Source of the DNA: Ryuthela nishihirai
Taxonomy: Eukaryota > Arthropoda > Arachnida > Araneae > Heptathelidae
DNA: 64,000 nt
Assembly: GCA_038380435.1 (NCBI GenBank)
Contig: JAWZYU010000004.1
Span: 22,294,001 to 22,358,000 of the forward strand
Direction: 5' to 3'
A program made the position numbers and the translations under genes. This document shows positions 44,980 to 55,989 of this stretch, in pieces. The notes below the pieces were generated by a model that ran no database searches, was not told where the DNA came from, and worked only from the letters and a program-made list of their open reading frames with translations. The stretch's first letter is position 1. The number at the start of each line of letters is the position of its first letter.

Positions 44980-47230
44980 GAAAATAGGTAAAAGGAATCA
45001 ACCATGGTAGCAGAGGACCCATGTAAATAACATACACAACTATAAAATACAGAATACAAAGGTAAAATATACTAGACAATTAAAATAACTAGTAAACTGT
45101 AAAAAGTCAATGATAGGTGATAAAAATTAGTCATCAGACAAAAGGTCTGAGTGTAAGGTGCTTGAATGGTAAGAGATAGTTACAATAGTAGTTAAAATGG
45201 TGTCACAAAACTTGCATTTAAATTCATCTTTTGCCTGTAAAAGGAAAGTGTGTTATAAATGAATGACATAAGTGGAACTGAGCATATACAACTTCCTCCT
45301 TGCAATTCCTGTGAAAATATGACTGGCGTGTTTAACAATATGCTTGACATCGAAAAGATTGTTACCAATCTGTTCAGATCAAGATCTCTGCCACTGTGTC
45401 CAGAGCTCAATGGAGGGGCATGGCAAACTTGGCAGCAGCATGTCAGGTTTCAACACTGGACCATCTGTTTTGAATACCATTAAGAGGCACCCAAAAGAAA
45501 AGGATGGCCATTGTGGTTACTAGAAGAAGCTGCAGGCAGATGTTGGACAGAATAGGGTGGAGAACTCATTCAGATCAAAGTCTGTAGCAATCTAAGTGAG
45601 TTGGTGTAAAGTACACACTGACAATGATACTTAGCCACTGGGTAGTTCCAAGGAAACACTGGATAGCATAGAACTCTGCAGTGAAGATGGAACACTGTGG
45701 TGTGGGATCTGGTCTGCAATGATGGTATCACAGCAGACCATGGAAGATCCCATTGGGATGCTGGATTATCTGTGAAAACAAGCAAGAATCTGGGTGCAGA
45801 GCACAACAGCTGACAAAGATGAGAATGAGAAACTTGGTCTACACCACAACTGTTTCCTGTCTACTTGTACTGACAAAGAGTTGCCAGTACAAGCAGTCAG
45901 GTGTAAAACAACATCCTGCAAAGGGAAAAAATGCAGGAAGTGAAAATAGCGAGCAATTGCATAACTGACTCAACTGCTAACACTATTAAGACTGATGTTG
46001 ATCCTGTAGGTACATCAGACAGTGAACCTGAAACAATGTACAACAGTTATGTTATTACTATAAAGTATATCCCACTGAGGGATAAAAATGCAGTCCCAAG
46101 TGGGCCCAGCAGGGATGATCTCAACATAAAGAGTCTGGACCAGTGAGGTGTGGAGATCCCTGTGCAAGTACAAAGTGCTGGATGGTGAAGAGGATCGATA
46201 CCATGAAATCCAGGGCAGAATCATACACCTGGGATCCATAGTTCAGTTTTAACCAGACATGTGCATGGTACAGATGAAGCAAAGAACACTGATCAAATGC
46301 CCCAGGACAGAAAGGAAATGACCTTGAGGATATTCAATGCATCTTCACTTAGACCTGAGATGAAGTATATGTGGAAAAAAGGTCAATTTCCAGTCAAAGA
46401 AAAGTCAAAGACTGAGAAATTTGGTCCACACCACAACTGTAATGATAGTACCCCCAAGATGCAACTCAGGGTCCAGATTAAGATTACGCTTCTGGCAAAA
46501 GTGCACACAAGTGGTCTTCTGTGTGAAAAACCAAAACTCATTGGCTGTCTCCCAAACCAAGAGATTGTTCAAGGCAGTTTTCAGTTGTCATTAAATGACC
46601 CTTATGCTGGACGAAGAGCAAAAGATGATAAAATCATCAACATAGAGAGCATTATCTACAGTAAGAGGAAGTTGTCAAGTAATAGAATCGATCTTGACAA
46701 CGAAAAGTGTAACACTCAGGATGCAGCCTTGTGGTTGTTCTTGGGAGAAAGACTGCAACAGAGTGTTGCCAATGCAGGCACAAAATGAACGTGAAGTGTC
46801 AAATGAAAATTAGCAAGTGACCTCTCAAGTCGAAGGCATGGAAGTCATGAAGGATGCAAAATTTCCAAGATATGATAAATGCTTTCTTGATATTGAAGAA
46901 TATTGATACCAAGTCCCCTTTATGTAAAAGAGATGATCACAAATTCAAGATAGATCAGGTAATCAAGTGTTTGCCAGCAAAAACCACACTAGGTGTGGGA
47001 AAGAAGATTGTGGTGCTGTAAATACCAGATAAGTTAGACAATTACCATTCTTTCCAATACCTTGCACACACAGCTCATCAATGTTACTGGACAATAACTG
47101 AAAAGAACCTTGGAATCCTTTCCTGGCTTTTGGGAAGGGCAAGATGCTGACCTCCCGCCATGAGTACTGAAATTGTTCCTCACGAAAAATCAATTAAGAA
47201 GTTGGAGCAGCCAATGTCATATTATATATC
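44980..47230 (-). pseudogene. Jockey-type LINE ORF2: RT, RNase H and C-terminus, heavily decayed
   Basis: Reading the minus strand across frames from about 47190: SWREVSILPFPK, then remnants of IFFDIKKAFDTTWK near 46890, a decayed YVDDFIICFSS-like catalytic region near 46630 and FLGL-FD-KLTF near 46420. LVRSKLDYGS-like coding lies near 46250, the EANEPPL-like block near 46110, and an RNase H remnant at 45800-45600 (GIGS, SIFTAEFYAIQ). A C-terminus follows at 45480-45200 and a 3' UTR to about 44980. Domain order RT then RNase H fits Jockey-superfamily relatives. The plus-strand 175-aa frame at 46261-46788 is antisense to this RT. Confidence 0.8.
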
Positions 47231-47945
47231 AAAGTTAACAAAATAAAAAAAAATGTTTAAAGAAATTTAAAAACCTATTAATTTCAATATGACTTTTTCA
47301 CACTGATATATTGAGAAAAATAGATCTGGCTATTCAATTAAGACTCAATTTTAGAAAATTTTATGAATAAAAACAGGTAAATTATATATTTAATTAAAAG
47401 GAAATTTCTTCCTTTCAATTAAATTTTAGTGGGTCAAACTCTGTATTTTTAATGGAATTTAGGTTTATTATTATATATGTAGTTTGAATTTTGCCTCATA
47501 GGTAAATGTGTAGAATATTGCAGACTATTCCATAGTAGAGATGATAGCTGCAGTCATCGAAAATGGCTGTTACATGGAAAAAACAGACGAGTCACATACA
47601 AGTACATGTCTAATTTATATTAGATAGAAAAGGGGGAGTATGGAATTTTTAATTTTCATATCTGTATTTTAGTCAAGAGGTTCTTTGAATGGGACCATAG
47701 GAATGGGTTGGGTTTGATTTGCATACTGTAGTATTTTTGTTAGGATTGTCATAGCCATTTTATGTTGTTGATATTTGGCATGTACTGTAATTCCAAAATA
47801 TGTTTTAAGGGATTTGATAGTAGTTTTTCTTAAACCAAAAGCAGAGAAAATAGTTTCTTACAGAACTGGGGCTTTTGGGTAAAATTTAAAAATAGCAGTT
47901 TGCAAAAAAGATATAGTGTCCAACTGATTCAACTTTGGGTGGGTA
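47231..47945. other. Spacer, nothing recognised
   Basis: AT-rich; possible 5' part of the Merlin relic, but no terminal repeat found. Confidence 0.4.
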
Positions 47946-47949
47946 CTGA

Positions 47950-48690
47950 TAGGTGAGTTGGAGGTGAATTGCTGGTGTTCAGCATAGCACCTACAGGAGC
48001 AAAAGAAAAGGCACCTGGTTTGAATGCTCTCATTTCAGCTTTGGGAAGATCAATTACATGTGGATTAATAATAATTATCAGCAGATCTGATCATACATCA
48101 TCAGATTGGTATAGTTTCTATAGAAAAGTAGTAATGGATGTTATTGCTAGGTCTCAGCAAATAGCTGGGCCAGGAATTATTGTTGAAATCGATGAAAGTG
48201 TGTTTGGACCCAACAAGTACCACTGTGGGTGGTACAGAGGTCATTGGGTGCTCAATGGGATAGAAAATGACTCTAATAAGTGCTTTTTTGTTGTTCTTGA
48301 CAAAATTTCTGCAGACTCCTTACTACTATTCTGCAGACTCCTTGCCTGATGTCATCAAGGAGATAACTTTGCCTAATTGGCCAATTTTGCCTATCAAGGA
48401 GATAACTTTGCCTAATACCAAACTTTGCCTAATACCAATTTTGCTCAGGTTGCTGGAGATCATCTTGATATTGAATTTTTGGAAGAGGAGGGTTTCATCC
48501 ACCTCACAGTCAACCATTCAGTTTTGTTTGTTGACTATGAGACCAAGGCCACACTAACATTGTGGAAGTCATATGGCAGCGACCAAAAAAGTAATCAAGG
48601 CAGCGTAATATGGTCAACAGTTATGTGGGTATTCTTGAATATGAAGCAGCTGAAGAACCATTTTAGGCAGATCCATTTTTAAGTTTCATC
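47950..48690 (+). pseudogene. Merlin (IS1595/ISXO2-like) transposase relic
   Basis: Plus strand. 47969-48349 reads IIVEIDESVFGPNKYHCGWY, RGHWVLNGIE and NKCFFVVLDKISADSLL, the first half of the ISXO2-like DDE domain with the first catalytic Asp in EIDES. The segment that should hold the second Asp (SDCW-like) is replaced by tandem copies of AAGGAGATAACTTTGCCTAA at 48356-48440. 48425-48682 resumes GFIHLTVNHSVLFVD and TLTLWKSY, where the third acidic residue (usually TIES-W) is lost. Dead transposase of a eukaryotic Merlin element; terminal repeats were not found. Confidence 0.85.
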
Positions 48691-49079
48691 CATGACATTA
48701 AGGAACTGTACCAATCCTATCCAAGGAGTTAACCAGATGAGTAATCCATGTTAGTAATAATTTAAGTTAGTACTAAGTTAGTAATATAATACATGTTTTA
48801 TTGTTTAAAGAGTTAAATTTATTTTGAGATTTGTTGTCTCTTATGAGATTACTTAGTTTCAGGGGCTTTTTTTATAATTCTTACTAGAGGTGAATTATAT
48901 ATACAATTTTCTTGATTTCCAGACTTTTTGTCTCTAATGTGTTTAAATTCTGGAAGGTTTTTTATACTATGGATTGGTGGTGCATTATCTACCAAACATA
49001 TATTTTCACAAACTAAATTAATAAATCAAGTTGCACATACAAAAATTTACCTAAATAAATCACAGGAATTAATCAAATC

Positions 49080-50450
49080 GAACATAAATCTCAAAACCAA
49101 GAAAATCATGAACAATGCACTGCCCATCAGTATTATAAAAAAGCCTCTGAAACTAAACTATCTTTGGAGACAACATATACCAAAAAACATGAAAATCAGA
49201 AACAGTGCACCATCAATCCGAATTATAAAAAAAGCCCATGAAACTAAATAATGTCATCAGAGACAACACATACCAAAAAAAAATCAGAAACAGTGCACTG
49301 CCAATCCCAATTATAAAGAAGTCCTCAGAACTAAATAATTTGATCAGAGACAACACATCTCAAAAAACAAGAAAATCAGAAACAGTGCACCACTGATCCG
49401 AATTATAAAAAATACTCCAAAACCAAATACCATTATAGACAACAAAAAAACATATACCCCCACATCATATAGCTAAACCATTAATCTGACTCCATCAAAA
49501 ACTGCCATTTTTCCACACCGACAATTCTACAATACTCAAAATTTCTATATAAAAAAAAAGCGACCAAATGCTTCCAGATATTAACAATAAATCATATCAG
49601 TAACTTTAAAAGACTCCTAAATATCTAACAAAATTAATATATCACTATAATACATTAATAATTAATTACTATACTATACATAACTACTAATAACCACTCA
49701 ATTCATCTCAAACTACCATAATGAAATACATGCATTAGTTACTACCACCATGTTCAATCCCACACACAAAAACTTCCAACATTCTTTCCCCTAAACGTAC
49801 TCTAACCCCACCCCCACCCTACTACATTAAAATCCTCTGAAAACTCACTGTACACGTTTCACCAAAAACTATTCTCCTAAAACCCTAGTATCCCATAAAA
49901 ACTTTCTCATTTTTACCATTTACTTTCTCCACATTCTAAACATTTACCAATTTCTTCCACTCTCACAATAAAACACATACTAAACACTAAAAAATATTTA
50001 AAATAATTCTAACTGGTTTTAACCACTCCTCTCTTGACTAACAACAACCCTCCTAATATCAAATAATTTTAATTCCTAAATATCTCAAGTAACTCATTAC
50101 TTAACATAATTTAACCATATTTCAAAAAAAAAAAAGGAAAGATATTAATTACCCTCTATTCTGCCTATCATTAAAAAAACCCTCATTAAATATATATTAT
50201 ACATATCCACTTACCTGTGACTACATTGGCATGTTATCCCAAGGAGTTATCCAACAAAAATGACAAAAAAAAAGCAAGCATAACATCACATTCATATTAA
50301 ATCACACGACACCTGACTTACCTACCCAAAAGAAACAAATCATAGAACCATAGGCCATCAACAACCCACAGTTATGTTTCTGTCATACTTTACACATTTT
50401 AACGTCATATGTTTCTTGAGCAGTGCCATCTGTTGGCTGAGGAAAATACA
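49080..50450. repeat. Unclassified dispersed repeat with internal 90-96 bp tandem array, copy 1
   Basis: Four tandem units to about 49450 (GAAACAGTGCACC, GAATTATAAAAAA, AACTAAATAAT, GACAACACA). A unique tail follows to AGCAGTGCCATCTGTTGGCT near 50430. Collinear with 53690-55980. AC-rich on the plus strand. No coding frame with recognisable motif. Confidence 0.8.
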
Positions 50451-50626
50451 CCGACCAATAATTTTAATGAGCAGATCACTTAATAAATAATTTTTATTCC
50501 GTACATATAAAAATCCCCCTCCCCCTCAAAAAAAAAAAAACAATCGGATGTAACTATTTGATTCATATCTTCCCCAAAAAAATATTATTGAACACAATTA
50601 TTTTGACTATAGCATATCACTAAAAG

Positions 50627-50822
50627 CCGTCCCGTGGCCGAGTGGTTAGCATGCTTGGCTACTGATCTAAGGGACCTGGGTTCGAGCCCCGGATTAGGCA
50701 TGGATGTGTGTGTTGTTTTTCTGCTGAGGTCCGGCCAACCTCTCAGATCTCCTACTGTGGCATATAAACTGACAGGCTCCTGTCAGACCTCTGTGACAAG
50801 CAGCTTTTGAGGGGGTATTTAT
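50627..50822 (+). mobile_element. SINE family B, complete reference copy
   Basis: Head GCCGTCCCGTGGCCGAGTGG with A box, GGTTCGAGCCCCGG B box, body, 3' end GCAGCTTTTGAGGGGGTATT and AT tail. The head resembles tRNA-Ser/Leu (GTGGCCGAGTGGTTA), but no clean cloverleaf folds, so it is a SINE and not a tRNA gene. Confidence 0.93.
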
Positions 50823-51043
50823 TATATTTTTATTTATATCACTAAACAACAGACTTTGGTTTCAAAATTAATAAAAAAAAAACCAAAAATTATAAAATCA
50901 AAGGATAAACACACATAAAACCACTTACCTCTAAAGCCACTTAGAGTTAGCCTAAGTATTCAGTAATTTCGGTTGGTAGGGGGTCCTCTACATAGACAGT
51001 CTGCATTATTAAAAACATTTTTCATTTTGTGAAAAAAACTATG

Positions 51044-51117
51044 CTGACATACAGGACTTGAACCTGCATCTTTCCAGATACGTGCCAGGGTATTCTACCA
51101 ATTGAACTATAATGACA
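51044..51117 (-). other. tRNA-like sequence, probable pseudogene or third SINE head
   Basis: 74 nt on the minus strand with A-box-like TAGTTCAATTGGTAGA and B box GGTTCAAGTCC. The T arm pairs (GCAGG with CCTGT) and the ends pair at five of seven positions, but the anticodon stem does not form. Not called as a functional tRNA gene. Confidence 0.5.
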
Positions 51118-51120
51118 GCA

Positions 51121-53063
51121 CTGTCTTTATCTGAGTGATAAGGCACTTGAGCTTATTTCGGAAAGAAAGAACTGCAGGAATGGCCTTAATCAATACCCTA
51201 CTAGTCCTAATAGAAAGCATTACAGACCTTAATAAACTTGTAAAGGATCAGTTAGCTGCTGAATCTTTGGCTTGATGGTTTGGCTGACAAAGCCGAGGAA
51301 GCAGTTAGACAGCACAACAGCAGAGAGCTGTACCAGATAGTTAATGTTTTGTGTGGTAGAAAACGGACAGGCATTCAAGGATTGAAGGATAAACAAGGTA
51401 AGGTTATAGAAGGGGAGGATTCTGTCATGGCCTATCAGTGATGTTCTAAACAATGTAGTTAGTTCTACTCCCATTGTTTGCAATGATGATAGATGCATTG
51501 GTGGCTTTAATGTTGGCCCTATAACACAATCTGAAGTTATTTTGGCTGTTTCTAAACTTAAACTTCATAAATCCCCAGGGGTAGATGAAATTACTACGAA
51601 AATGCTTAGAGCTGGGAATGTTTCGGTTACCACTTGGATGACTGAAATTCTGAATATCTTTTATGATAAAGGCATGGTTCCTAAGGATTTTACCAGAGCT
51701 ATTGTTATCCCTATTTTCAAAAAAGGTGATCGCAGTTCTTGTGATAACTATAGGGGTATCAGCCTACTCTCTGTTCCAGGTAAAGTTCTTTCCATGATTG
51801 TGCTTAATAGAATTAAGAATCTGGTTGACAGTCAATTGCGTGATGAGCAATGTGGATTCAGAAGTGGTAGGGGATGTCTGGATCAGATATTTTCACTTAG
51901 GCAGATTCTTGAGAAATGTTTAGAGTTTCAGAAACCTTTGGTTGCTAGCTTTGTTGATTTCAAAAAGGCTTTCGACTCTGTTGATCGTCATAATTTGTGG
52001 TTGATTGTGAGATCATATGGTATACCAGACAAGTTAGTTAACATTATAAAAACTCTCTATAATAACACTGAGTCGTGTGTGAGAGTTGGTAAGGCTTGTA
52101 GCAATTGGTTTAGCATTACTTCTGGTGTTTGACAAGGGTGCATTTTGTCTCCTTTTCTCTTTAGCTTGGTTATTGATTATGTTATGCGAAATTCACTTCA
52201 AGGGAAAGATTTTGGCCTTAAATGGGCTGGAGATACAAAAATTTCTGATTTAGATTATGCTGATGATTTAGCCCTTTTGGCAAATGATGTTGATGAGATG
52301 AACTCTTTCATTCAAGCTGTTGATGAGACTGGTAGTAGAGTAGGTTTGGTTATAAACAGAGAGAAAATTAAAGTGATGAAAATTGGTCAGGTAGGCTGTG
52401 ATTCAGTTAATCTGAATGGTTGCAGTCTTGAGCAGGTGTCACAGTTTAATTATCTTGGGAGCTATGTAGCAGATAATGGTGATGTGCGGCATGAGATTAA
52501 CAGACGAATAGGGATTGCTGCCGGGACTTTTAAGAACCTATGGAGAGTGTGGAGAAATAGGTGTATACACCTAAAGACTAAAATTAGACTGTATAATAGT
52601 TTGGTTCTTTCTAGGGTTAGTTATGGTAGTGAAACTTGGACACTTTGTAAACAAGATAACAGGAAACTAGATGCTTTTGATTCCAGATGCTTACGCAGTA
52701 TCTTGGGCATTAGGTGGTTCAACTTTGTAACTAATGATGAGATTAGGCAAAGGAGTTTGCAACCTCCTTTAAGCAGCATATTGTGCAGAGAGAGACTCCG
52801 TTGGTTTGGCCATGTTGCCCGTATGAATAATTATAGATTGGCGAATAGGGTTATGAACAGTGTGCCTAAAGGCCTCAGAAAGAAGGGGAGACCTAGGATG
52901 CGGTGGGCAGACAATGTCAAACAGGACCTTGTTAGAATTGGTGTGCAGTGGCCAGATGCAGTAGATGTAGCTCAGGATAGACTTGCTTGGAGAACTAAAT
53001 TGCACAGTCTGGTTGGACCTCTGTAGCCATGGCTGCTTGAGGATGATGATGATGATGATAACT
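51121..53063 (+). mobile_element. RTE-like LINE, 5'-truncated copy with (GAT)n tail
   Basis: Starts within the linker (SDKALELISERKNCRN) and runs through the complete RT to GGCTGCTTGAGG followed by (GAT)n at 53040-53059. Five-prime truncation is the normal outcome of target-primed reverse transcription. Youngest-looking LINE copy in the window. Confidence 0.94.
51542..53026 (+). pseudogene. Reverse transcriptase of RTE-like LINE, one nonsense mutation
   Basis: The frame is open from 51542 to 53026 except for one TGA at 52130-52132, where the 9506-11076 copy has CGA (Arg of the GVRQG motif). Motifs: NYRGISLLSVPGKVL, SFVDFKKAFDSVDR, GCILSPFLFSLVIDYVMR, catalytic YADDLALLAND, SYGSETWTL, RLRWFGHVARM, RKKGRPRMRWADN and C-terminal LHSLVGPL. 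It overlaps no other gene. It lies inside intron 1 of the receptor gene, antisense to it. Confidence 0.95.
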
Positions 53064-53208
53064 TCTAAACTCTTCCTGATATTTTCAGTGCCTACAATTG
53101 GTGCCATCTATGATCTTGGGTGGCAACCATTTCTTTTTTATTGCAATGAATAAGATGGAATAAATAATGAAGTCACTTCCCACTATTTAGCATTATTAAT
53201 GATTTAAG

Positions 53209-53425
53209 CATAAATGACAATCACAGCATTACCTGTTGACTTTTTTAACATCTATAAATCAACAAATGTTTTGTGAAAAACATTTCACCGACATAAGGGA
53301 CTAGTATGTCAGCAAAGCATACACAGGACTAGTCCTATATGTAGACGAATTTTTTTCCACAAAACATTTGATTTATAGATGTTAAAAAAGTCGACAGGTA
53401 ATGCTGTGATTGTCATTAGTGTTTA
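53209..53425. mobile_element. Fold-back MITE, arms about 75 bp
   Basis: AATGACAATCACAGCATTAC at the left pairs with its complement near 53395-53416; the arms continue through CTTTTTTAACATCTATAAAT. The centre is about 65 bp. The outer boundary is uncertain (TTTAA occurs at both ends). A related tract occurs at 4845-4930. Confidence 0.8.
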
Positions 53426-54423
53426 AAACATTTTTCATTTCCAGCATTCATTAAATTCATAATTAAAATACACAGGATTAAAAAAAAATCCACAAATATT
53501 CATTTTAGCTCACACCCTAGCCTTTATAAAACCTAAAAAAAAATTCAAATATAGTATTCACTTGCCATCACAAATCTCAGAAGCAGACATTTTCCACTGA
53601 ATTCTGTAAAAACCTCCAAACATTGTGACACACTACATTTCCACCTCTTGCATTATGTAAAAAATGAAGTGACCATGTTATACCATGGTAACGGTAATTT
53701 GCATTGTACAGAAACAACGTAACAAAAAAAATGAGATTCCACTAAAAACAACCCACACAACCACATATTCTTTAAAAAATTATGAAAAAAAAACCATAAA
53801 CAGAGAAACTACACTAAAGTTGCCTAAAAACGCCCCAAAAACTAAATCTCATCGTCATAACACATACCAAAAAACAAAAAAAAAAAAACAGAAACAGTGC
53901 ACCATCAACCGAATTATAAAAAAAAACCCCTCAAAACTATATAATGTCCTCGCAGACAATAAAAAACATGAAAATCGGCAACAGTGCACCGCTGACCGAA
54001 TCATAAAAAAAGCCCAAAAACTAATCCTCCCAGGCAACACAAACCTAAAAATATGAAAATCGGAAACAGTGTACTGCCGATCGAATTATAAAAAAGCCCC
54101 AAAACTAAATAATGTCCTCCCAGGCAACACAAACCTAAAAACATGAAAATCGGAAACAGTGCACCGCCGACCAAATTATAAAAAAAGCCCCAAAACTAAA
54201 TAATGTCCTCCCAGGCAACACAAACCTAAAAACATGAAAATCGGCAACAGTGCACAGCCAACTGAATTATAAAAAAAGCCCCCGTAACCAAATAATCTCA
54301 TCGGATACAACAAAAAAATTCTTATAGCTCAAATAGCCCTCCCCTAAATTATAGATTACCTTCCTGACTCCATCAAAAACTATGTTTTTCCACACTGACA
54401 ATTCTACAATACCCATAATTTCT

Positions 54424-54788
54424 GCTGCGGCGGTGGCTCAGTCGGTAGTGCGCCAGGCTCATAAATCTGCAGTTCCCAGGTTCGAGTCCCAGCTGGGTCA
54501 GCATTGAGATTTATCCCAGCAAAACTCCCCGCTGTGCCCAGGGGATACCGATGGGCTTGGTAAAGGCCGCCGTCCGTCGGATGGAACATTAAGCTGTGGC
54601 CCCGTGTGCTGTTACCCTGTGCACGTTAAAGGACATACTGAATGCCTTCACGGAAGGCTACCATCTGTCTCCCAACAACTATTTCAGTTCGTCCCCTCCT
54701 CCAACTTTCTCTGAGCCTTCAGGGTCCTTGTGACCTGGCAATTTTGCTCATGGTGTGCAAAAAACTGCAGCTCAGAGGTAAAACCCAA
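54424..54788 (+). mobile_element. SINE family A with 12-bp target duplication
   Basis: Plus strand, head GCGGTGGCTCAGTCGGTAGT, B box GGTTCGAGTCCCAGCTGGG, 3' end CTCAGAGGTAAAACCCAA. Flanks CCCATAATTTCT at 54412-54423 and 54789-54800. Confidence 0.95.
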
Positions 54789-55507
54789 CCCATAATTTCT
54801 ACATCAAAAAGATGCCAAACGCTTCCACATATTCACAATACATCATATACGTAACTTTATGACTCCAAAATATAAAACAAAATTAATAAATCACCATATT
54901 ACACTAATAATTGCCATACTACACATAACTACTAAAAAACACTCAATTCATTCCAAACTACAATAACGAAATACACATGTTCTAGTCCCATACGAAAAAA
55001 CTTCCAACATTCTTTCCACCATGCATACTCCCCCCCTCCCTACATTAGAATCCTGTGAAAGCTCTATACGTTTCACCAAAAACTATTCTCCTAAAACCCT
55101 AACAACTCGTAAAAACTCTCATTTTTTAAACCTGAACTAATCAACTTTTCCCGTTTTCTTCCACTCACAACAAAACACATACTACTGCATCATACTAAAC
55201 ACAAAATTATTAATTCTATTTGGTAAACCATTCCTCCCTACCCCCTTCAAATGCCCCTCACTCCAAACAACTTACAAAAACATTCCCCCTACACACAGCA
55301 GTAAAAAGCTACCGAACTCCCACTTCCAAACGACGTGACCTTAACATTAAAAAACAGTTCACTACCAATATCAACAACAACCCTCCTAATATTAAATAAT
55401 TTCAATTTCCAAAATATCTTTAATAACTTATTATTTACCATATCTTAATGAATTTTCCAAAAAACATTTTAATTATTCTAGCTATCACTAAAAACCCTCA
55501 TTAAATA

Positions 55508-55720
55508 CACCTATCCCTCGATTTACACGGTAATCAGTTCACACAATTTTGGCTTTGTACGGTCAAAAAATGCAACCAGTTTCGATTTACAGTACTGACT
55601 GAGATTTCCTTTCTATGTACGTCTCAGTCAGTACCGTGTAAATTGAAACTGGTTGCATTTTTTGACCGTGCAAAGCCAAAATTGTGTGAACTGAGTACTG
55701 TGTAAATTGAGGGATAGGTG
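55508..55720. mobile_element. pogo/Tigger-like MITE, nearly perfect 100-bp arms, TA duplication
   Basis: 213 bp starting CACCTATCCCTCGATTTACA and ending with the complement; flanked by TA (55506-55507, 55721-55722). The terminal motif with CCCTCG-TTTAC-CGG resembles pogo/Tigger ends. The paralogous repeat copy 1 (near 50190) lacks it, confirming insertion. Confidence 0.9.
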
Positions 55721-55989
55721 TATACGATATATGCGCACTTACCTCTAACCGTACAGGCATGTTATCCAAACGAATTATAAAGCAAAAATGGAGAAAAAAA
55801 ATCAAACATAACTTCACACTCCCATTAAATCACACATACGACATGCGACTTCACATTACCCACCCAAAAGAAACAAATCAAAGAGCCACAGGCCACCAAC
55901 AGTTACATTTTTACATCATACTTTACACTCCAACATCACACGTCACTAGAGCAATGCCATCTATCGGCTGAGGTCCATAGCCACTACAC

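Larger units (their letters stand above)
53690..55980. repeat. Unclassified dispersed repeat with 90-bp tandem array, copy 2
   Basis: Five tandem units of about 90 bp at 53870-54310 (AAAATCGGAAACAGTGCACC), then the same tail as copy 1 to AGCAATGCCATCTATCGGCT. Two later insertions interrupt it: SINE family A (54424-54788) and a pogo-like MITE (55508-55720). The equivalent positions in copy 1 are empty. Confidence 0.82.

Noticed and set aside
46261..46788. 175-aa plus-strand open frame, one of the longest in the window
   Set aside because: It lies antisense to the decayed reverse transcriptase of the Jockey-type LINE, whose motifs read on the minus strand. No family motif in its own frame.
49080..49450. 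Regularly spaced repeats suggestive of a CRISPR array
   Set aside because: Units are 90-96 bp contiguous tandem repeats without unique spacers, in an animal genome.
50627..50700. tRNA-Ser/Leu-like sequence with good A and B boxes
   Set aside because: It is the head of SINE family B; the same head occurs in several copies with the same body, and the cloverleaf is not complete.
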